Shown: positions 1-8,731 of the stretch, piece by piece
Layout: the number at the start of each line of letters is the position of its first letter
Numbering within the stretch: the first letter of the stretch is position 1
Source of the DNA: an uncultured Bacteroidales bacterium
GTDB taxonomy: Bacteria; Bacteroidota; Bacteroidia; Bacteroidales; F082
Reading direction: 5' to 3'
DNA length: 64,000 nucleotides
NCBI GenBank assembly: GCA_900318085.1
Contig: ONJF01000020.1
Span: 1-64,000 of the forward strand
Made by a program: the position numbers and the translations under genes
The notes under the pieces: generated by a model
What the model saw: only the letters and a program-made list of their open reading frames with translations
Told to the model about the DNA's origin: nothing
The model's database searches: none

Positions 1-474
1 AGCCTCGAAATTTGGGAGGTTTATAACTGGATTAGGGTTCCGGATAAGGAGCGTTTTCTTGAGACCACAACTGTGGAAGACAATGATTCTTTGGTGTGTC
101 GATGGTCGGCAGATACCACCGATCTCATGCTTTACACCTTGAAAAAGACTACGGAAGTCGGTCCTGCCATCAGTTCGGCGGTACTAGGTGGGAAGCCTTT
201 GGTCAAACGACTGGACAGTGGACCCTATAAAGAAGGAACCTTCACAGCCATCATTCTCGAGTTGATGCCTGAAGCCACGATTATGTTCAAACGAATGACC
301 GAAGAGGCGCTACTACAGCATCAACCTGTCAATATAGCAGTCGTTATTGACGGCTTGGTTTATCAAGATTGGCGCATCGCTAATGCTGTTTCAAGTGCTT
401 TCTTTATCAACGCCAATCCCAATTGGTCGAAAGAAGAAGTGGAGGCCTTCTGCGAGCAATTGATAAAGCAGTAA
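1..474 (+). CDS. SecD P1-head-like domain protein, 5' end outside window
   Basis: The reading frame is open from the first base of the window, so this is the C-terminal 157 residues of a longer protein. The last ~100 residues follow the pattern of the periplasmic P1 head of SecD: a 'VGPAI' strand, an 'ILELMPEA' strand followed by 'F.R.T', then 'VNIAVVIDGLVYQD' like the SecD 'lAivlDg.vys.P' strand, and a closing 'W..EEVEAFCEQLIK' helix. No transmembrane segments of a full SecDF are visible in this part, so it may be a stand-alone domain protein rather than the translocase itself. A GTG at 73 could give an internal start but homology-like sequence continues upstream of it. Family assignment is by pattern only. 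The next gene starts 45 bases downstream in the same direction. Confidence 0.55.
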   Translation, partial: SLEIWEVYNWIRVPDKERFLETTTVEDNDSLVCRWSADTTDLMLYTLKKTTEVGPAISSAVLGGKPLVKRLDSGPYKEGTFTAIILELMPEATIMFKRMTEEALLQHQPVNIAVVIDGLVYQDWRIANAVSSAFFINANPNWSKEEVEAFCEQLIKQ

Positions 475-519
475 ATATAAAAAATCATGCATATCGTCGA
501 ATTCTACAAATCATCAACT

Positions 520-1425
520 ATGAAAAAAGTTATTATTATTGTTTTGGCACTTGTCGTTGGCTTCGCCTTCGAATCTCATGCACAAATTCTGTATCGCATT
601 TCTGGCAATGGCCTTGAAACACCTAGCTATATTGTCGGCACTTACCATTTGGCACCTGCTTCGTTCGCTGATAGCATTCCAGGTATGCGTCAGGCCATAG
701 AAGAAACTACTCAAGTATGTGGTGAATTGGATATGATGGATGTTTTCAAACCTGAGAATGCCGCACGCATGTTGCAGTCGCAGATGTTGCCGGAAGGGGT
801 CACACTATCCTCGCTACTCACTACCGAACAGCGTACACGTCTGAATGCTGTGTTGCTTGAGGTATTGGGTACGAATTTGGATGATGAGGCTTATGCCGCT
901 CAAGTGGAAAAGATGAAGCCTGTAGCTCTCTCCACCACGCTCTCCTTGGCAGCCTTCATGAAGAAGACACAGTCATTCAATCCCATGGAACTGCTTGATA
1001 GTTATTTTCAGGTGCTTGCCTTGCAAAACGGCAAAAGCGTCAAGGGGTTCGAAACCGTTGACTTCCAGATGGAAGTGCTCTACGGAGGAGAACTGCCAAA
1101 GCAGGTGAATGACCTTATGTGTATGGTGGACCACTTTGAGGAGAGCACAAAACTGGTCGATCGGATCACGGATGCCTATTTTTCGCAAGATCTTCAACAG
1201 TTAGAAGCGGTATTAGAGGAAGAATATAATGGTGAATGTGGTGGTTCCCCAGAGGATGAGGCTGCCTTAATCGATAATCGTAATCACAACTGGATCAAAA
1301 TGATGCCTGAAATAATGGCAGAGCAACCAACACTCTTCGCCGTCGGCGCCGGACACCTCTGCGGGGAGCAAGGCGTACTGAAACTTCTCGAAGGATTAGG
1401 CTATATCGTCGAAGGTGTAAAATAG
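520..1425 (+). CDS. TraB/GumN family protein
   Basis: A secreted or periplasmic 301-residue protein of the TraB/GumN (PrgY) family, whose members are thought to be metal-dependent proteases or inhibitors of signalling peptides; the substrate here is unknown. The start at 520 is preferred over the ATG at 487 because it gives a clean signal peptide (MKKVIIIVLALVVGFAFESHA-type). The family's hallmarks are visible: the N-terminal 'GLETPSYIVGTYH' motif with the conserved GT.H, a mid-protein region with 'SFNPMELLDSY', and the C-terminal 'FAVGAGHLCGEQGVLKLL' motif. Length is normal for the family in Bacteroidota. It lies downstream of the SecD-head-like gene and is probably co-transcribed with it; a strong new promoter follows at 1463-1492. 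Confidence 0.85.
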   Translation: MKKVIIIVLALVVGFAFESHAQILYRISGNGLETPSYIVGTYHLAPASFADSIPGMRQAIEETTQVCGELDMMDVFKPENAARMLQSQMLPEGVTLSSLLTTEQRTRLNAVLLEVLGTNLDDEAYAAQVEKMKPVALSTTLSLAAFMKKTQSFNPMELLDSYFQVLALQNGKSVKGFETVDFQMEVLYGGELPKQVNDLMCMVDHFEESTKLVDRITDAYFSQDLQQLEAVLEEEYNGECGGSPEDEAALIDNRNHNWIKMMPEIMAEQPTLFAVGAGHLCGEQGVLKLLEGLGYIVEGVK

Positions 1426-1462
1426 CGGAAAAGAAAAAAATCGAAAAAAACTCTCTTTTTTC

Positions 1463-1492
1463 TTGACAGTATCGAAAAAAGCCGTACTTTTG
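1463..1492 (+). promoter_or_regulatory. Bacteroidota-type promoter for the outer-membrane receptor gene
   Basis: A -33 box TTGAC (1463-1467) is separated by 17 bases from a -7 box TACTTTTG (1485-1492), which fits the Bacteroidota TTG/TAnnTTTG consensus. Transcription would begin near 1499, leaving an unusually long leader of about 130 bases before the ATG at 1634. Confidence 0.7.
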
Positions 1493-1633
1493 CAGTGTTC
1501 TAATAAACTAATACACTAAAACAAAATCGGTACACAAAACAATCAATTATTTCATTTAGAAGGCAATAACACGGTTTTACCTTCGTTATTTAGTCAATTC
1601 AACAGGAGTTTTTCACTTTCGACATTTACAACT

Positions 1634-4081
1634 ATGAAAAAGCGTGTTTTTATCCTTTTTGCACTCATTGGGTGCTTCATTATGCCAGGCTTGGCGCAAA
1701 ACAAAGTGACGGGAACCATCGTCGAGGAAGCCAACGGCAAGGTCATTCCCTTCGTTAATGTGGGTCTGTTTCGTCAGGCCGACAGCGTCTTCGTGAGCGG
1801 TGCAGCCTCTGACGACAAAGGTCGTTTTGAACTATTGGCGCCCAACGGCGACTATCGTTTGGCTGTTTCGGCCATCGGTTTCCAGACCTACGAGCAGATG
1901 CTCACCGTGAAGGGCAACCAAGACCTCGGTAAGTTGAAACTCTCGGAAGGTTCCACTAAACTTGGCGAAGTGGTCGTCGCCGAAAAGCGTCCTTTGTTCG
2001 CTGTGGAAGGGGAGAAGACCATGTATAATGTGGCCGAAGACCCGAGCATCCAAACGGGAACGGCCTCCGATGCCTTGCAGAATGCCCCTGGTGTGGAGGT
2101 CGATGTGGAAGGAAACATCACTTTGCGTGGCACTTCGAGCGTGGAGGTATGGATCAACGACAAGCCCTCGCACATGACCGCGGAGAACCTCAAGACCTAC
2201 ATCCAAACCATGCCTGCCAACAGCATCGACCGCGTGGAGGTCATCACCAACCCCTCGGCGCGTTACGGCTCGAAGGCCGACGGTATCATCAACATCGTCA
2301 CCAACGCCAAGATTCAAAAGAATGAGTTCTTCAGCTTTGGCGTGAATGCCTCGACGAGTCCTTACATCGGTCCATGGGCTTCCTACGTGTGGTCAAACGA
2401 CAAACTGACGGTCAACGCCTACATCAATGGCGGCTATTCGCATTGGAAAGGCTTCAACAAGGTTGAACAATCTCTGTTCAACGACGATGGTGTTTTGGCC
2501 AACCATGAGTCTGACTCATCGTACTACACCAGCAAGAACTATAACACGGGCGGTTTCTTTAGCCTTGATTATGAAATTGATACGGCAAACAGCCTCAACC
2601 TTTGGTTCAGTGGTTGGCCGAGCTGGGGCGGCAACAACAATTTTACCGCAACAGCCCGTGAAGAATTCCTGCCCAATCCGCTGAATACCGTCTATGAAGA
2701 GCGCTCTGATGCCTACGACCGAAACTTTTTCGCCAATGGAGGCCTGTATTACCAGCACAAGTTCGACAACAAGGGTCACAGCCTGTCTGTCAGCGTCAAC
2801 GGCATGGGTTGGGGCGGCGCCAATGGCGGTGAAGTGAAGCGACAGTTTACTTCTCCTATGGATTACACCTTCCTGTTTCGACAGGAAAACAGTTATAAAT
2901 CCATGGGCGCTGAAGCTGAAATCGTCTACAACCGACCTTATTCCGAGAATGGCGAGATTTCGGTGGGTTACACCGTGGGCTATGATCCCGAGAAGCAGTA
3001 CCTTAAGACAGATTCGGTTGTTGACGGCGAATGGGTGAACGATGTCTACCGTTCCTACAAGGCCAACTTCACTAACCTGAACAACGAGGCCTTCATTACC
3101 TTACAGCACAAGTTCGGTGGCTTCACCGTGAAGCCGGGCATCCGCTTCGTTAGTGAGCTGGTCAGCGGAGAATATCCCTTTACCTTCCCTGGCGACACCA
3201 CCGATTATAATTTCAGGAAGCATTTTCCCAGCGTTAGGCCGTCGTTGCATCTGTCATACCGCACCGAGTCGATGCACAACTTTAAATTGAGCTACACGAT
3301 GCGCATCACTGCACCTAATGCTGAACAATTGAGCATGTTCCCATTGTATCACATGGATAGCTACAGCACGGGTAATCCTGATCTGGAACGCATCTACACC
3401 CACTCCGTCGAGGCGGGTTGGACCAAGTATTGGAACAACTTTGGCTCGGTGGGTTTGTCGGCCTACTATCGCGGCAAGAACAACGAGGTCAATCAGATAA
3501 AACTATCAAAATACCATTGGCTTTACGACCGTGTGGTACCCTATTCCTATCCTGTCAATGTGGGAAAGAGCCATACTACTGGTTTTGAGTACAACATGAT
3601 GTATCGTCCGAGCGCTTTCTTCAACTTGCGTTTCTATGCCAACCTTTACGATTCCTATATCTATACGGAATACAACGAGAAACCATACGAGTTTGAGAAG
3701 TGGTCGTACAGTTTCCGCCTGAATATGTGGGCCAAACTTTGGAACAAACTGGAAGTGACGGCATCGGGCTATTACAGCTCGCCGACGCAGTCCTTGTTCA
3801 GCGAGCGTAAAGGCTGGTTCGGCGTTAATGCGGGTCTGCGTGCCGACTTCTTCGACCGCAAGATGTCGGTGTATGTCAACGCGAACGACATCTTTAACAC
3901 GAACCAATTTGGGCAGACGAATAGCAGCCCGTATGTGCAGTCGACATCAAACTATAAGTACAACACCCGTAGCGTGGCGGTCGGTGTGACCTTCCGTTTC
4001 GGTAAGATGGAACTTGAACAACGCGCCCGCCAAGGTGAGGGAGAATCTGGCAGCGCTCCTCAAGGCATGGGTGGAATGTAA
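1634..4081 (+). CDS. TonB-dependent outer-membrane beta-barrel protein
   Basis: An 815-residue outer-membrane receptor. A signal peptide (residues 1-21, ending 'MPGLAQ') is followed by a carboxypeptidase-regulatory-like beta-sandwich (about 23-105: 'KVTGTIVEEANGKVIPFVNV'), a TonB plug domain (about 110-230, with 'SDALQNAPGVEVDVEGNITL' and 'IDRVEVITNPSARYG.KADGIINI'), and a long C-terminal barrel ending in 'VGVTFRFGKMELEQ'. The architecture matches the outer-membrane beta-barrel family (OMP_b-brl_3-like) rather than SusC, because no SusD partner follows. The tail after the last strand is Gly/Gln rich and Met-terminated. The substrate cannot be told. It is expressed from its own promoter with a 140-base leader and is convergent with the T9SS protein at 4100. 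Confidence 0.88.
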   Translation: MKKRVFILFALIGCFIMPGLAQNKVTGTIVEEANGKVIPFVNVGLFRQADSVFVSGAASDDKGRFELLAPNGDYRLAVSAIGFQTYEQMLTVKGNQDLGKLKLSEGSTKLGEVVVAEKRPLFAVEGEKTMYNVAEDPSIQTGTASDALQNAPGVEVDVEGNITLRGTSSVEVWINDKPSHMTAENLKTYIQTMPANSIDRVEVITNPSARYGSKADGIINIVTNAKIQKNEFFSFGVNASTSPYIGPWASYVWSNDKLTVNAYINGGYSHWKGFNKVEQSLFNDDGVLANHESDSSYYTSKNYNTGGFFSLDYEIDTANSLNLWFSGWPSWGGNNNFTATAREEFLPNPLNTVYEERSDAYDRNFFANGGLYYQHKFDNKGHSLSVSVNGMGWGGANGGEVKRQFTSPMDYTFLFRQENSYKSMGAEAEIVYNRPYSENGEISVGYTVGYDPEKQYLKTDSVVDGEWVNDVYRSYKANFTNLNNEAFITLQHKFGGFTVKPGIRFVSELVSGEYPFTFPGDTTDYNFRKHFPSVRPSLHLSYRTESMHNFKLSYTMRITAPNAEQLSMFPLYHMDSYSTGNPDLERIYTHSVEAGWTKYWNNFGSVGLSAYYRGKNNEVNQIKLSKYHWLYDRVVPYSYPVNVGKSHTTGFEYNMMYRPSAFFNLRFYANLYDSYIYTEYNEKPYEFEKWSYSFRLNMWAKLWNKLEVTASGYYSSPTQSLFSERKGWFGVNAGLRADFFDRKMSVYVNANDIFNTNQFGQTNSSPYVQSTSNYKYNTRSVAVGVTFRFGKMELEQRARQGEGESGSAPQGMGGM

Positions 4082-4099
4082 GGCAAAGGCCGATCTTAA

Positions 4100-5638
4100 T
4101 TAAGGAATTACTATCTTTTGCGTTCTGATGGTGTTTCCATCCTTGAGACGCAGGACATAAATGCCCGATGACATGGTAGAGACGGTGTGCACACCGTCTC
4201 TATTGTTTATGGTCTCTGACCAAACGGTTCTACCCGTCATATCCACCATCTGCAGAGACGCGCCATGGTACGTTTCTACATCGTTGATAATGATTTCACC
4301 ATTCGCATAATACGCAAAGGTCTCTGAACCTGTCGAAGGGCCGTCTTCTTCCACGCCATAATGTGGGTCAAACACCAGCTTGAATCGTGAGGCATAGTCG
4401 GTGGTCTTGGCAGAGAAGCTATAATTTGGTGCCGTCAGCAGGTCGATGTTGTCGCCCGTCATATTGTCGATGAGATGCAGGTAGTCGAGGTCGTTATTGC
4501 TGTTTTCAAAATGAAGGGTGTAGTTGCCGTTTTTCTCGACTTTAAACTTGAGGGGCTGCATAATGACGCTGTCGATGCTTAAGATGCCAAAGTCCTTGTT
4601 GGCATTCGAGAAATAGACCCTCGGCGCGTCCTCGAACAGGCTGAATTTGGCCAAATCGTCACCTTCGTTGAAGCTTAAAAGAGCTTGGTCCAGCACTAAT
4701 GTCGGTACATCACTCTTGGCCACAGTTATTTCTATATATCCTTGATGACCAAGATATTGAAAAAATGGCATATAGTCAAACAATACTTCAGAGTCATCAA
4801 GGCCATTCGAATTGACAATAATCCCTGAACATGGCGCTACGCTTCTGGTTGCGGAATTGGGCACAGCAATTAAGGAATTGCTTTCATCGCTTAAAACATA
4901 ATAGCTTCTGTTTAGGAAGGCCTCGCATGGCAAGGGATTGCCTATGAAGTTGCATCCAGCATACGCTCCGTTTCCGGCATGATAGGAAAGGTTGCATTCG
5001 GCATAGCTGCCAACCGTGGTTCCCTCAAATATTAAAGTGGTGTCGAAAGCATTGGCATACAGGTAACTCTTTCCGTTTTCGATGACGAATGGGTCCTCTT
5101 TGTAGTTGATCCAATTCGTTGTGTTATCGTCAAATGAATATAGTGCAAAAGCCGTTTCGGGATCGGTGAGGATCCCGTTCTCCGTTGATGGAATGACGTC
5201 TTCACGAACAGGTGAGGCGATGAGGTCCCAAAGATGGTTGTCATCATTGTGGGCGCTGATGTTCTTTTTTATTGTTACCTGAATGGGATTACTATGGACC
5301 AATCGGGCATTGTCTTCAAGGATGAAATCACTGTCGCCCCAGTAGATGGCTGTATTCACCATGAGAATCTTACCTGAAAGGATGGTGAGTGAGTAATGGC
5401 CTGCATTGTTTAAGGTGCCGATGCTGACATCTTCATCAACGATGACATCGGAGGAAATGGTCACCTCGGAAAACATTCCGGTGGGTTTTAGTCCGTCAAG
5501 CCAGTTGTCCTCATTCGACCAGAGATGGTCGCCAGCCGTTCCCAAAAAGGTCTGTGCTTGGGCAAAAGTCATCATCGAGAAGAGGAAAGTCAACAAAGCG
5601 ATTGCACGATGGAGCGGGGTAAATCTGCTATTTCTCAT
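4100..5638 (-). CDS. T9SS type A sorting-domain protein of unknown function
   Basis: A 512-residue secreted protein that starts with a signal peptide (hydrophobic 'LLTFLFSMMTFAQAQ') and ends in a typical Por/type IX secretion C-terminal domain: 'LQMVDMTGRTVWSETI' followed by 'SSGIYVLRLKDG' and 'RTQKIVIP'. The middle resembles the large, poorly characterised Bacteroidota surface proteins ('GNPLPCEAFLNRSYYVLSD' and 'HLIDNMTGDNIDLLT' blocks), probably beta-sandwich, with no catalytic motif seen. It has the divergent promoter region with the fab operon at its 5' side and is convergent with the TonB receptor. A 26-base palindrome (4177-4202) that also occurs at 29766 is embedded in the sorting-domain coding sequence. 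Confidence 0.85.
   Translation of the reverse strand: MRNSRFTPLHRAIALLTFLFSMMTFAQAQTFLGTAGDHLWSNEDNWLDGLKPTGMFSEVTISSDVIVDEDVSIGTLNNAGHYSLTILSGKILMVNTAIYWGDSDFILEDNARLVHSNPIQVTIKKNISAHNDDNHLWDLIASPVREDVIPSTENGILTDPETAFALYSFDDNTTNWINYKEDPFVIENGKSYLYANAFDTTLIFEGTTVGSYAECNLSYHAGNGAYAGCNFIGNPLPCEAFLNRSYYVLSDESNSLIAVPNSATRSVAPCSGIIVNSNGLDDSEVLFDYMPFFQYLGHQGYIEITVAKSDVPTLVLDQALLSFNEGDDLAKFSLFEDAPRVYFSNANKDFGILSIDSVIMQPLKFKVEKNGNYTLHFENSNNDLDYLHLIDNMTGDNIDLLTAPNYSFSAKTTDYASRFKLVFDPHYGVEEDGPSTGSETFAYYANGEIIINDVETYHGASLQMVDMTGRTVWSETINNRDGVHTVSTMSSGIYVLRLKDGNTIRTQKIVIP
4177..4202. repeat. Palindromic repeat embedded in coding sequence
   Basis: A perfect 26-base palindrome (two 13-base arms, core GACGGTGTGCACACCGTC). 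The same 26 bases form the core of the intergenic 30-base palindrome at 29766-29795, and a sister sequence with another centre sits at 8230-8259. Here it is read through in frame and encodes the stretch NRDGVHTVST of the T9SS sorting domain. Confidence 0.85.
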
Positions 5639-5684
5639 TTTAAATTCTGCTTTTTTATTCCAAAATCAGGTTGTATTTTGGCTC

Positions 5685-5692
5685 CAAAAATA
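5685..5692 (-). promoter_or_regulatory. -7 box for the T9SS protein gene
   Basis: TATTTTTG on the minus strand, about 47 bases before the ATG at 5638. No convincing -33 TTG was seen at the usual spacing. It lies just beside the repeat array at 5711-5800, so the array sits between two divergent promoters. Confidence 0.45.
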
Positions 5693-5710
5693 GGGAAATT
5701 CGGCCTAATA

Positions 5711-5800
5711 TGTGTCCGAAAATCGGTTTTTCGCCACAAAAAAGCCCAAATTTCGCCACAAATAGCCGAATTTCGCCACAAAAGTCCGGTTTTGGACACA
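5711..5800. promoter_or_regulatory. Operator-like repeat array between divergent promoters
   Basis: Three copies of TTTCGCCACAAA occur at 5729-5740, 5751-5762 and 5771-5782, spaced 22 and 20 bases apart, i.e. about two helical turns. They are bracketed by an inverted repeat with TGTGTCCGAAAATCGG at 5711-5726 and CCGGTTTTGGACACA at 5786-5800. The block ends about 28 bases before the -7 box of the fab operon and starts about 18 bases from the -7 box of the divergent T9SS gene. This layout suggests binding of a cooperative regulator, plausibly one that senses fatty-acid status; the regulator is not identifiable here. Confidence 0.55.
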
Positions 5801-5827
5801 TTTTCCACGCAGCATGATGCGATGCTG

Positions 5828-5835
5828 TACTTTTG
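5828..5835 (+). promoter_or_regulatory. -7 box for the fab operon
   Basis: TACTTTTG, matching TAnnTTTG, 51 bases upstream of the fabH ATG. A T-rich stretch at 5801-5804 could stand for the -33 element, directly abutting the inverted repeat of the operator-like array. Confidence 0.6.
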
Positions 5836-5886
5836 TAGCGTTTTTAAAAAAATTGAAAACGAGTTTTTAATCTAATCGGAAACGAA

Positions 5887-6840
5887 ATGAAAATAATTGG
5901 AACTGGAAGCGCGTTGCCGTCCCTCACCGTCACCAATGACGACTTGGCGACTTTCTTGGACACCAACGACACTTGGATTACGTCAAGAACGGGTATCCAG
6001 GCCCGTCATCTTTTATCAACCGAATCTTTATATGACTTGGCTGTTGATGCTGCCACTAAAGCCATCAACGCCTCGGGTTTGCGGCCCGACCAGATTGACT
6101 TCCTCTTGGTTTCTAATGTGGCAAACCAACACGTCACCCCAGGCTTGAGCTGTATCATCCAAAAACGTATTGGCGTCACCTGCGCTGGTCTCGACATCAA
6201 TGTGGCTTGCGCAGGTTTTGTCAACGCCCTGATGCTTGCCGACAGCATGATCAAGGCGGGCCATGCCAAGAATATACTGATTGTGTGTGCTGAAGAACCC
6301 ACGAAATATTGCAACTGGCACGAAAGAGATTGCAGCGTGTTGTTCGGCGATGGTGCTGGTGCCGTGGTGTTGACCGAAGGCACGGCCTTTAAGGATGTGA
6401 AGCTCACCATGATCAGCGATCGCGATGTGCTTTATTATGAGCGCGGCATGGAGACGACGCCTTTCGAGCAGCACTATGTCAAAGGCCAGCCTTTGGTGAT
6501 GAAAGGTAAGGAATTGTTCAAAACCGCTGTTACCGAGTCGGCCAAAGATATCCAGAATGTTTTGGACTACAATCACTTGACCCACGAAGACATCACTTGG
6601 TTCTTGCTGCATCAGGCCAACAAGCGCATCATTGAGGGCATCCGCAACATCATTGGAGGTCCCGAAGAGAAATATCCTACCATCATCGAGAAGTATGGCA
6701 ACACCTCATCAGCCAGCATCCCGATTATGCTTGACGAGATGTTGAGAGCAGGTAAGATTAAGGAAGGCGACAAAATCATTATGAGTGCCTTTGGCGCCGG
6801 CTTCGTTTCGGCTGCCTGCCTTTGGGAATGGGAATTTTAA
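5887..6840 (+). CDS. fabH: Beta-ketoacyl-ACP synthase III
   Basis: A 317-residue KAS III that condenses acetyl-CoA (or another short acyl-CoA) with malonyl-ACP to start fatty-acid synthesis in the cytoplasm. The catalytic triad is visible: Cys108 in 'VACAGF', His242 in 'LLHQANKRI' and Asn272 in 'GNTSSASIP'. The 'FGDGAGAVVL' motif typical of FabH is at 153-162. Length is close to the 315-335 normal for FabH. It is the first gene of a five-gene cluster (fabH, fabF, fabZ, acpP, fabG) all on the plus strand. A 139-base gap with short repeats separates it from fabF. A pigment or aryl-polyene pathway was considered, but the set lacks the extra KS/CLF, aromatase or ammonia-lyase genes, so a general fatty-acid role is favoured. 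Confidence 0.9.
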   Translation: MKIIGTGSALPSLTVTNDDLATFLDTNDTWITSRTGIQARHLLSTESLYDLAVDAATKAINASGLRPDQIDFLLVSNVANQHVTPGLSCIIQKRIGVTCAGLDINVACAGFVNALMLADSMIKAGHAKNILIVCAEEPTKYCNWHERDCSVLFGDGAGAVVLTEGTAFKDVKLTMISDRDVLYYERGMETTPFEQHYVKGQPLVMKGKELFKTAVTESAKDIQNVLDYNHLTHEDITWFLLHQANKRIIEGIRNIIGGPEEKYPTIIEKYGNTSSASIPIMLDEMLRAGKIKEGDKIIMSAFGAGFVSAACLWEWEF

Positions 6841-6947
6841 TGAATGTTGAATGATGAATGTTGAATGATGAATGTTGAATGATGAATGATGAATGATGGT
6901 TTTTGCCCCATTCAGCATTCAGCATTCCGAATTCAGCATTATAGAAA
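6841..6947. repeat. Intergenic microsatellite with inverted half
   Basis: From 6841 the gap holds about seven tandem units of the form TGAATGT/TGAATGA, followed at about 6910-6943 by units of the complementary sense (ATTCAGCATTCAGCATT and ATTCAGCATT). The two halves can fold back on each other. It belongs to the same class of low-complexity spacers seen at 24530, 25871 and inside sufS at 27815. Confidence 0.75.
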
Positions 6948-6979
6948 TACTAACAGAGAAGAAAAAACTATAACAATAT

Positions 6980-8221
6980 ATGAATACTAATTATAGAAGA
7001 GTAGTAATCACTGGCATGGGCGCTATTTCGCCGATTGGCAACGACCTGCCGACCATTTGGGATAACCTGATGAAGGGCTATTGTGGCATTGACTTCATCA
7101 AATCGTTTGATACCACAGATCTCCCCGTGAAGATCGCTGCCGAGCTGAAGGACTTTGATCCCGAGGCTTGTGGTGTTGACAAGGGTTTCGTCAAGCGTAA
7201 CGACCGTTTTGCAGTCTACACCTTGGCTGCCGCCTATCAGGCCATGAAGGACAATGAGGACCTGCAGATGGATCCCAGCCGTTTGGGCGTGTATGTTGGT
7301 TCAGGTATCGGTGGCTTCGACACCATTATGAAGGGTGTCAAGACCTATTATGATGAAGGTGCGCGTTGGATCTCACCTTTGATGATCCCGACCATGATTG
7401 GCAATCAAGCTTCGGGCAGCGTCGCCATCCGCTACAACGCACAAGGTCCTTGTGTTCCGATTGTGACGGCATGCGCCACGGGTACCCATAGCATTGGCGA
7501 GGCTTATCGTGCCATCAAGCACGGCTATGCCGATGCCATCATTACGGGCGGCTCGGAGGCGGGTATCAATCCTGTTTCGATAGGCGCATTCGCCAACTGC
7601 AAGGCCCTGACCAAGTCGGAAGACCCCAAATACTCCTCGCTGCCGTTCAATAAGAACCGCGCTGGTTTCGTCATCGCCGAAGGTTCAGGTATTGTTCTTC
7701 TTGAAGAATACGAGCATGCCAAACAGCGTGGCGCGAAGATCTATGCTGAACTGTGCGGCTATGGCAATAGCTGCGATGCCTATCATAGCACTGCCCCTCG
7801 TCCCGACGGTACTACACAATCCTTGGCCATCAAGCAAGCTTTGGATGAGGCCAAGTTCAAGCCGGGCGAGACGATTTACATCAATGCCCACGGCACGGGT
7901 ACGCCCATGAACGACAGCGGCGAGACCAAAGCCATCAAAATTGCGATGGGTGAGGAAGAAGCACATAAGGCACTCATTAGCTCCACCAAGTCGGAGATGG
8001 GTCATGCCCTTGGTGCTGCTGGTGCTATCGAACTGATCATCAGTGTGATGGCGCTGAATAACGGTATCATCCCCCCGACTATAGGTCTGGATGAGCCCGA
8101 CCCGGAATGCGACCTTAATTATACGCCCAACGTACCCGTTAAGGCGAATATTGACATCGCCATTTCCAATTCCTTGGGCTTCGGCGGACATAATGCCTGC
8201 TTGGCAATTAGGAAGGTATAA
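6980..8221 (+). CDS. fabF: Beta-ketoacyl-ACP synthase II
   Basis: A 413-residue KAS II that elongates acyl-ACP with malonyl-ACP. The Cys-His-His catalytic set is present: Cys165 in 'VTACATGTHS', His304 in 'INAHGTGTPMND' and His342 in 'KSEMGHALGAAGA'. The gatekeeper loop 'NSLGFGGHNACL' closes the protein. Length and all motifs are those of housekeeping FabF. It follows fabH and precedes fabZ; a perfect 30-base palindrome lies in the 73-base gap downstream, which could act as a processing or attenuation point in the operon transcript. Confidence 0.93.
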   Translation: MNTNYRRVVITGMGAISPIGNDLPTIWDNLMKGYCGIDFIKSFDTTDLPVKIAAELKDFDPEACGVDKGFVKRNDRFAVYTLAAAYQAMKDNEDLQMDPSRLGVYVGSGIGGFDTIMKGVKTYYDEGARWISPLMIPTMIGNQASGSVAIRYNAQGPCVPIVTACATGTHSIGEAYRAIKHGYADAIITGGSEAGINPVSIGAFANCKALTKSEDPKYSSLPFNKNRAGFVIAEGSGIVLLEEYEHAKQRGAKIYAELCGYGNSCDAYHSTAPRPDGTTQSLAIKQALDEAKFKPGETIYINAHGTGTPMNDSGETKAIKIAMGEEEAHKALISSTKSEMGHALGAAGAIELIISVMALNNGIIPPTIGLDEPDPECDLNYTPNVPVKANIDIAISNSLGFGGHNACLAIRKV

Positions 8222-8229
8222 TAAAACAA

Positions 8230-8259
8230 TGTAGAGACGCAATGCATTGCGTCTCTACA
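8230..8259. repeat. 30-base perfect palindrome (GTAGAGACG family)
   Basis: Perfect palindrome beginning TGTAGAGACGCAATG and ending with its reverse complement, located between fabF and fabZ. It shares the outer TGTAGAGACG arms with the palindrome at 29766-29795 but has a different centre, as expected for a dispersed family of miniature palindromic elements. Confidence 0.85.
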
Positions 8260-8294
8260 ACAATTAAACGATTCAACAAACAACAATCAACAAT

Positions 8295-8723
8295 ATGAAC
8301 AGAGACGAAATCAAACAGTATCTTCCGCACCGCGAGCCTATGCTCCTGGTCGACGAGATGACCCTCGACGAGAACCATGTGGCCCATTCCAAGTACCATG
8401 TGACGGGCGAGGAGTTTTTCCTGCAAGGCCATTTTCCTGGCGAACCCGTCGTGCCAGGTGTCATCCTTTGCGAAATCATGGCCCAGTCATGTGCCCTCCT
8501 GATGAAGGACGACCTCATCGGCAAGTTGACCTTCTACACTGGTATCGACAAGGTGCGTTTCAAAAACAGCGTCAAACCGGGCGACACCGTTGAGGTGGAA
8601 GCCACGCTGACCTATCACCGTGCCAACATCTACATCTGTTCCGCTGTGCTCAGCGTGGGCGGCAAGATGTGCGTGAAGGGTGAATTGTCATTTGCCCTAC
8701 TGCCGGATACAAGAAATAAATAA
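8295..8723 (+). CDS. fabZ: 3-hydroxyacyl-ACP dehydratase
   Basis: A 142-residue single hot-dog protein that dehydrates (3R)-hydroxyacyl-ACP to trans-2-enoyl-ACP. The N-terminal 'LPHREPMLLVDEM' block and the active-site helix 'GHFPGEPVVPGVILCEIMAQ' are clear, giving catalytic His46 and Glu60. Length is that of stand-alone FabZ; in many Bacteroidota FabZ is instead fused to LpxC, so a separate copy in a fab operon suggests a dedicated fatty-acid role. Eight bases separate it from acpP, implying one transcript. Confidence 0.9.
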   Translation: MNRDEIKQYLPHREPMLLVDEMTLDENHVAHSKYHVTGEEFFLQGHFPGEPVVPGVILCEIMAQSCALLMKDDLIGKLTFYTGIDKVRFKNSVKPGDTVEVEATLTYHRANIYICSAVLSVGGKMCVKGELSFALLPDTRNK

Positions 8724-8731
8724 TCAATGCT

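Noticed and set aside
6006-6612. Long open frames on the minus strand opposite fabH
   Set aside because: They are mirror frames of a well-conserved gene and show no signal peptide, motif or promoter. The same holds for antisense frames at 1832-2317, 8996-9709, 11336-11989, 16357-16995, 23699-24388, 30079-30852, 35379-36233 and 43631-44707.
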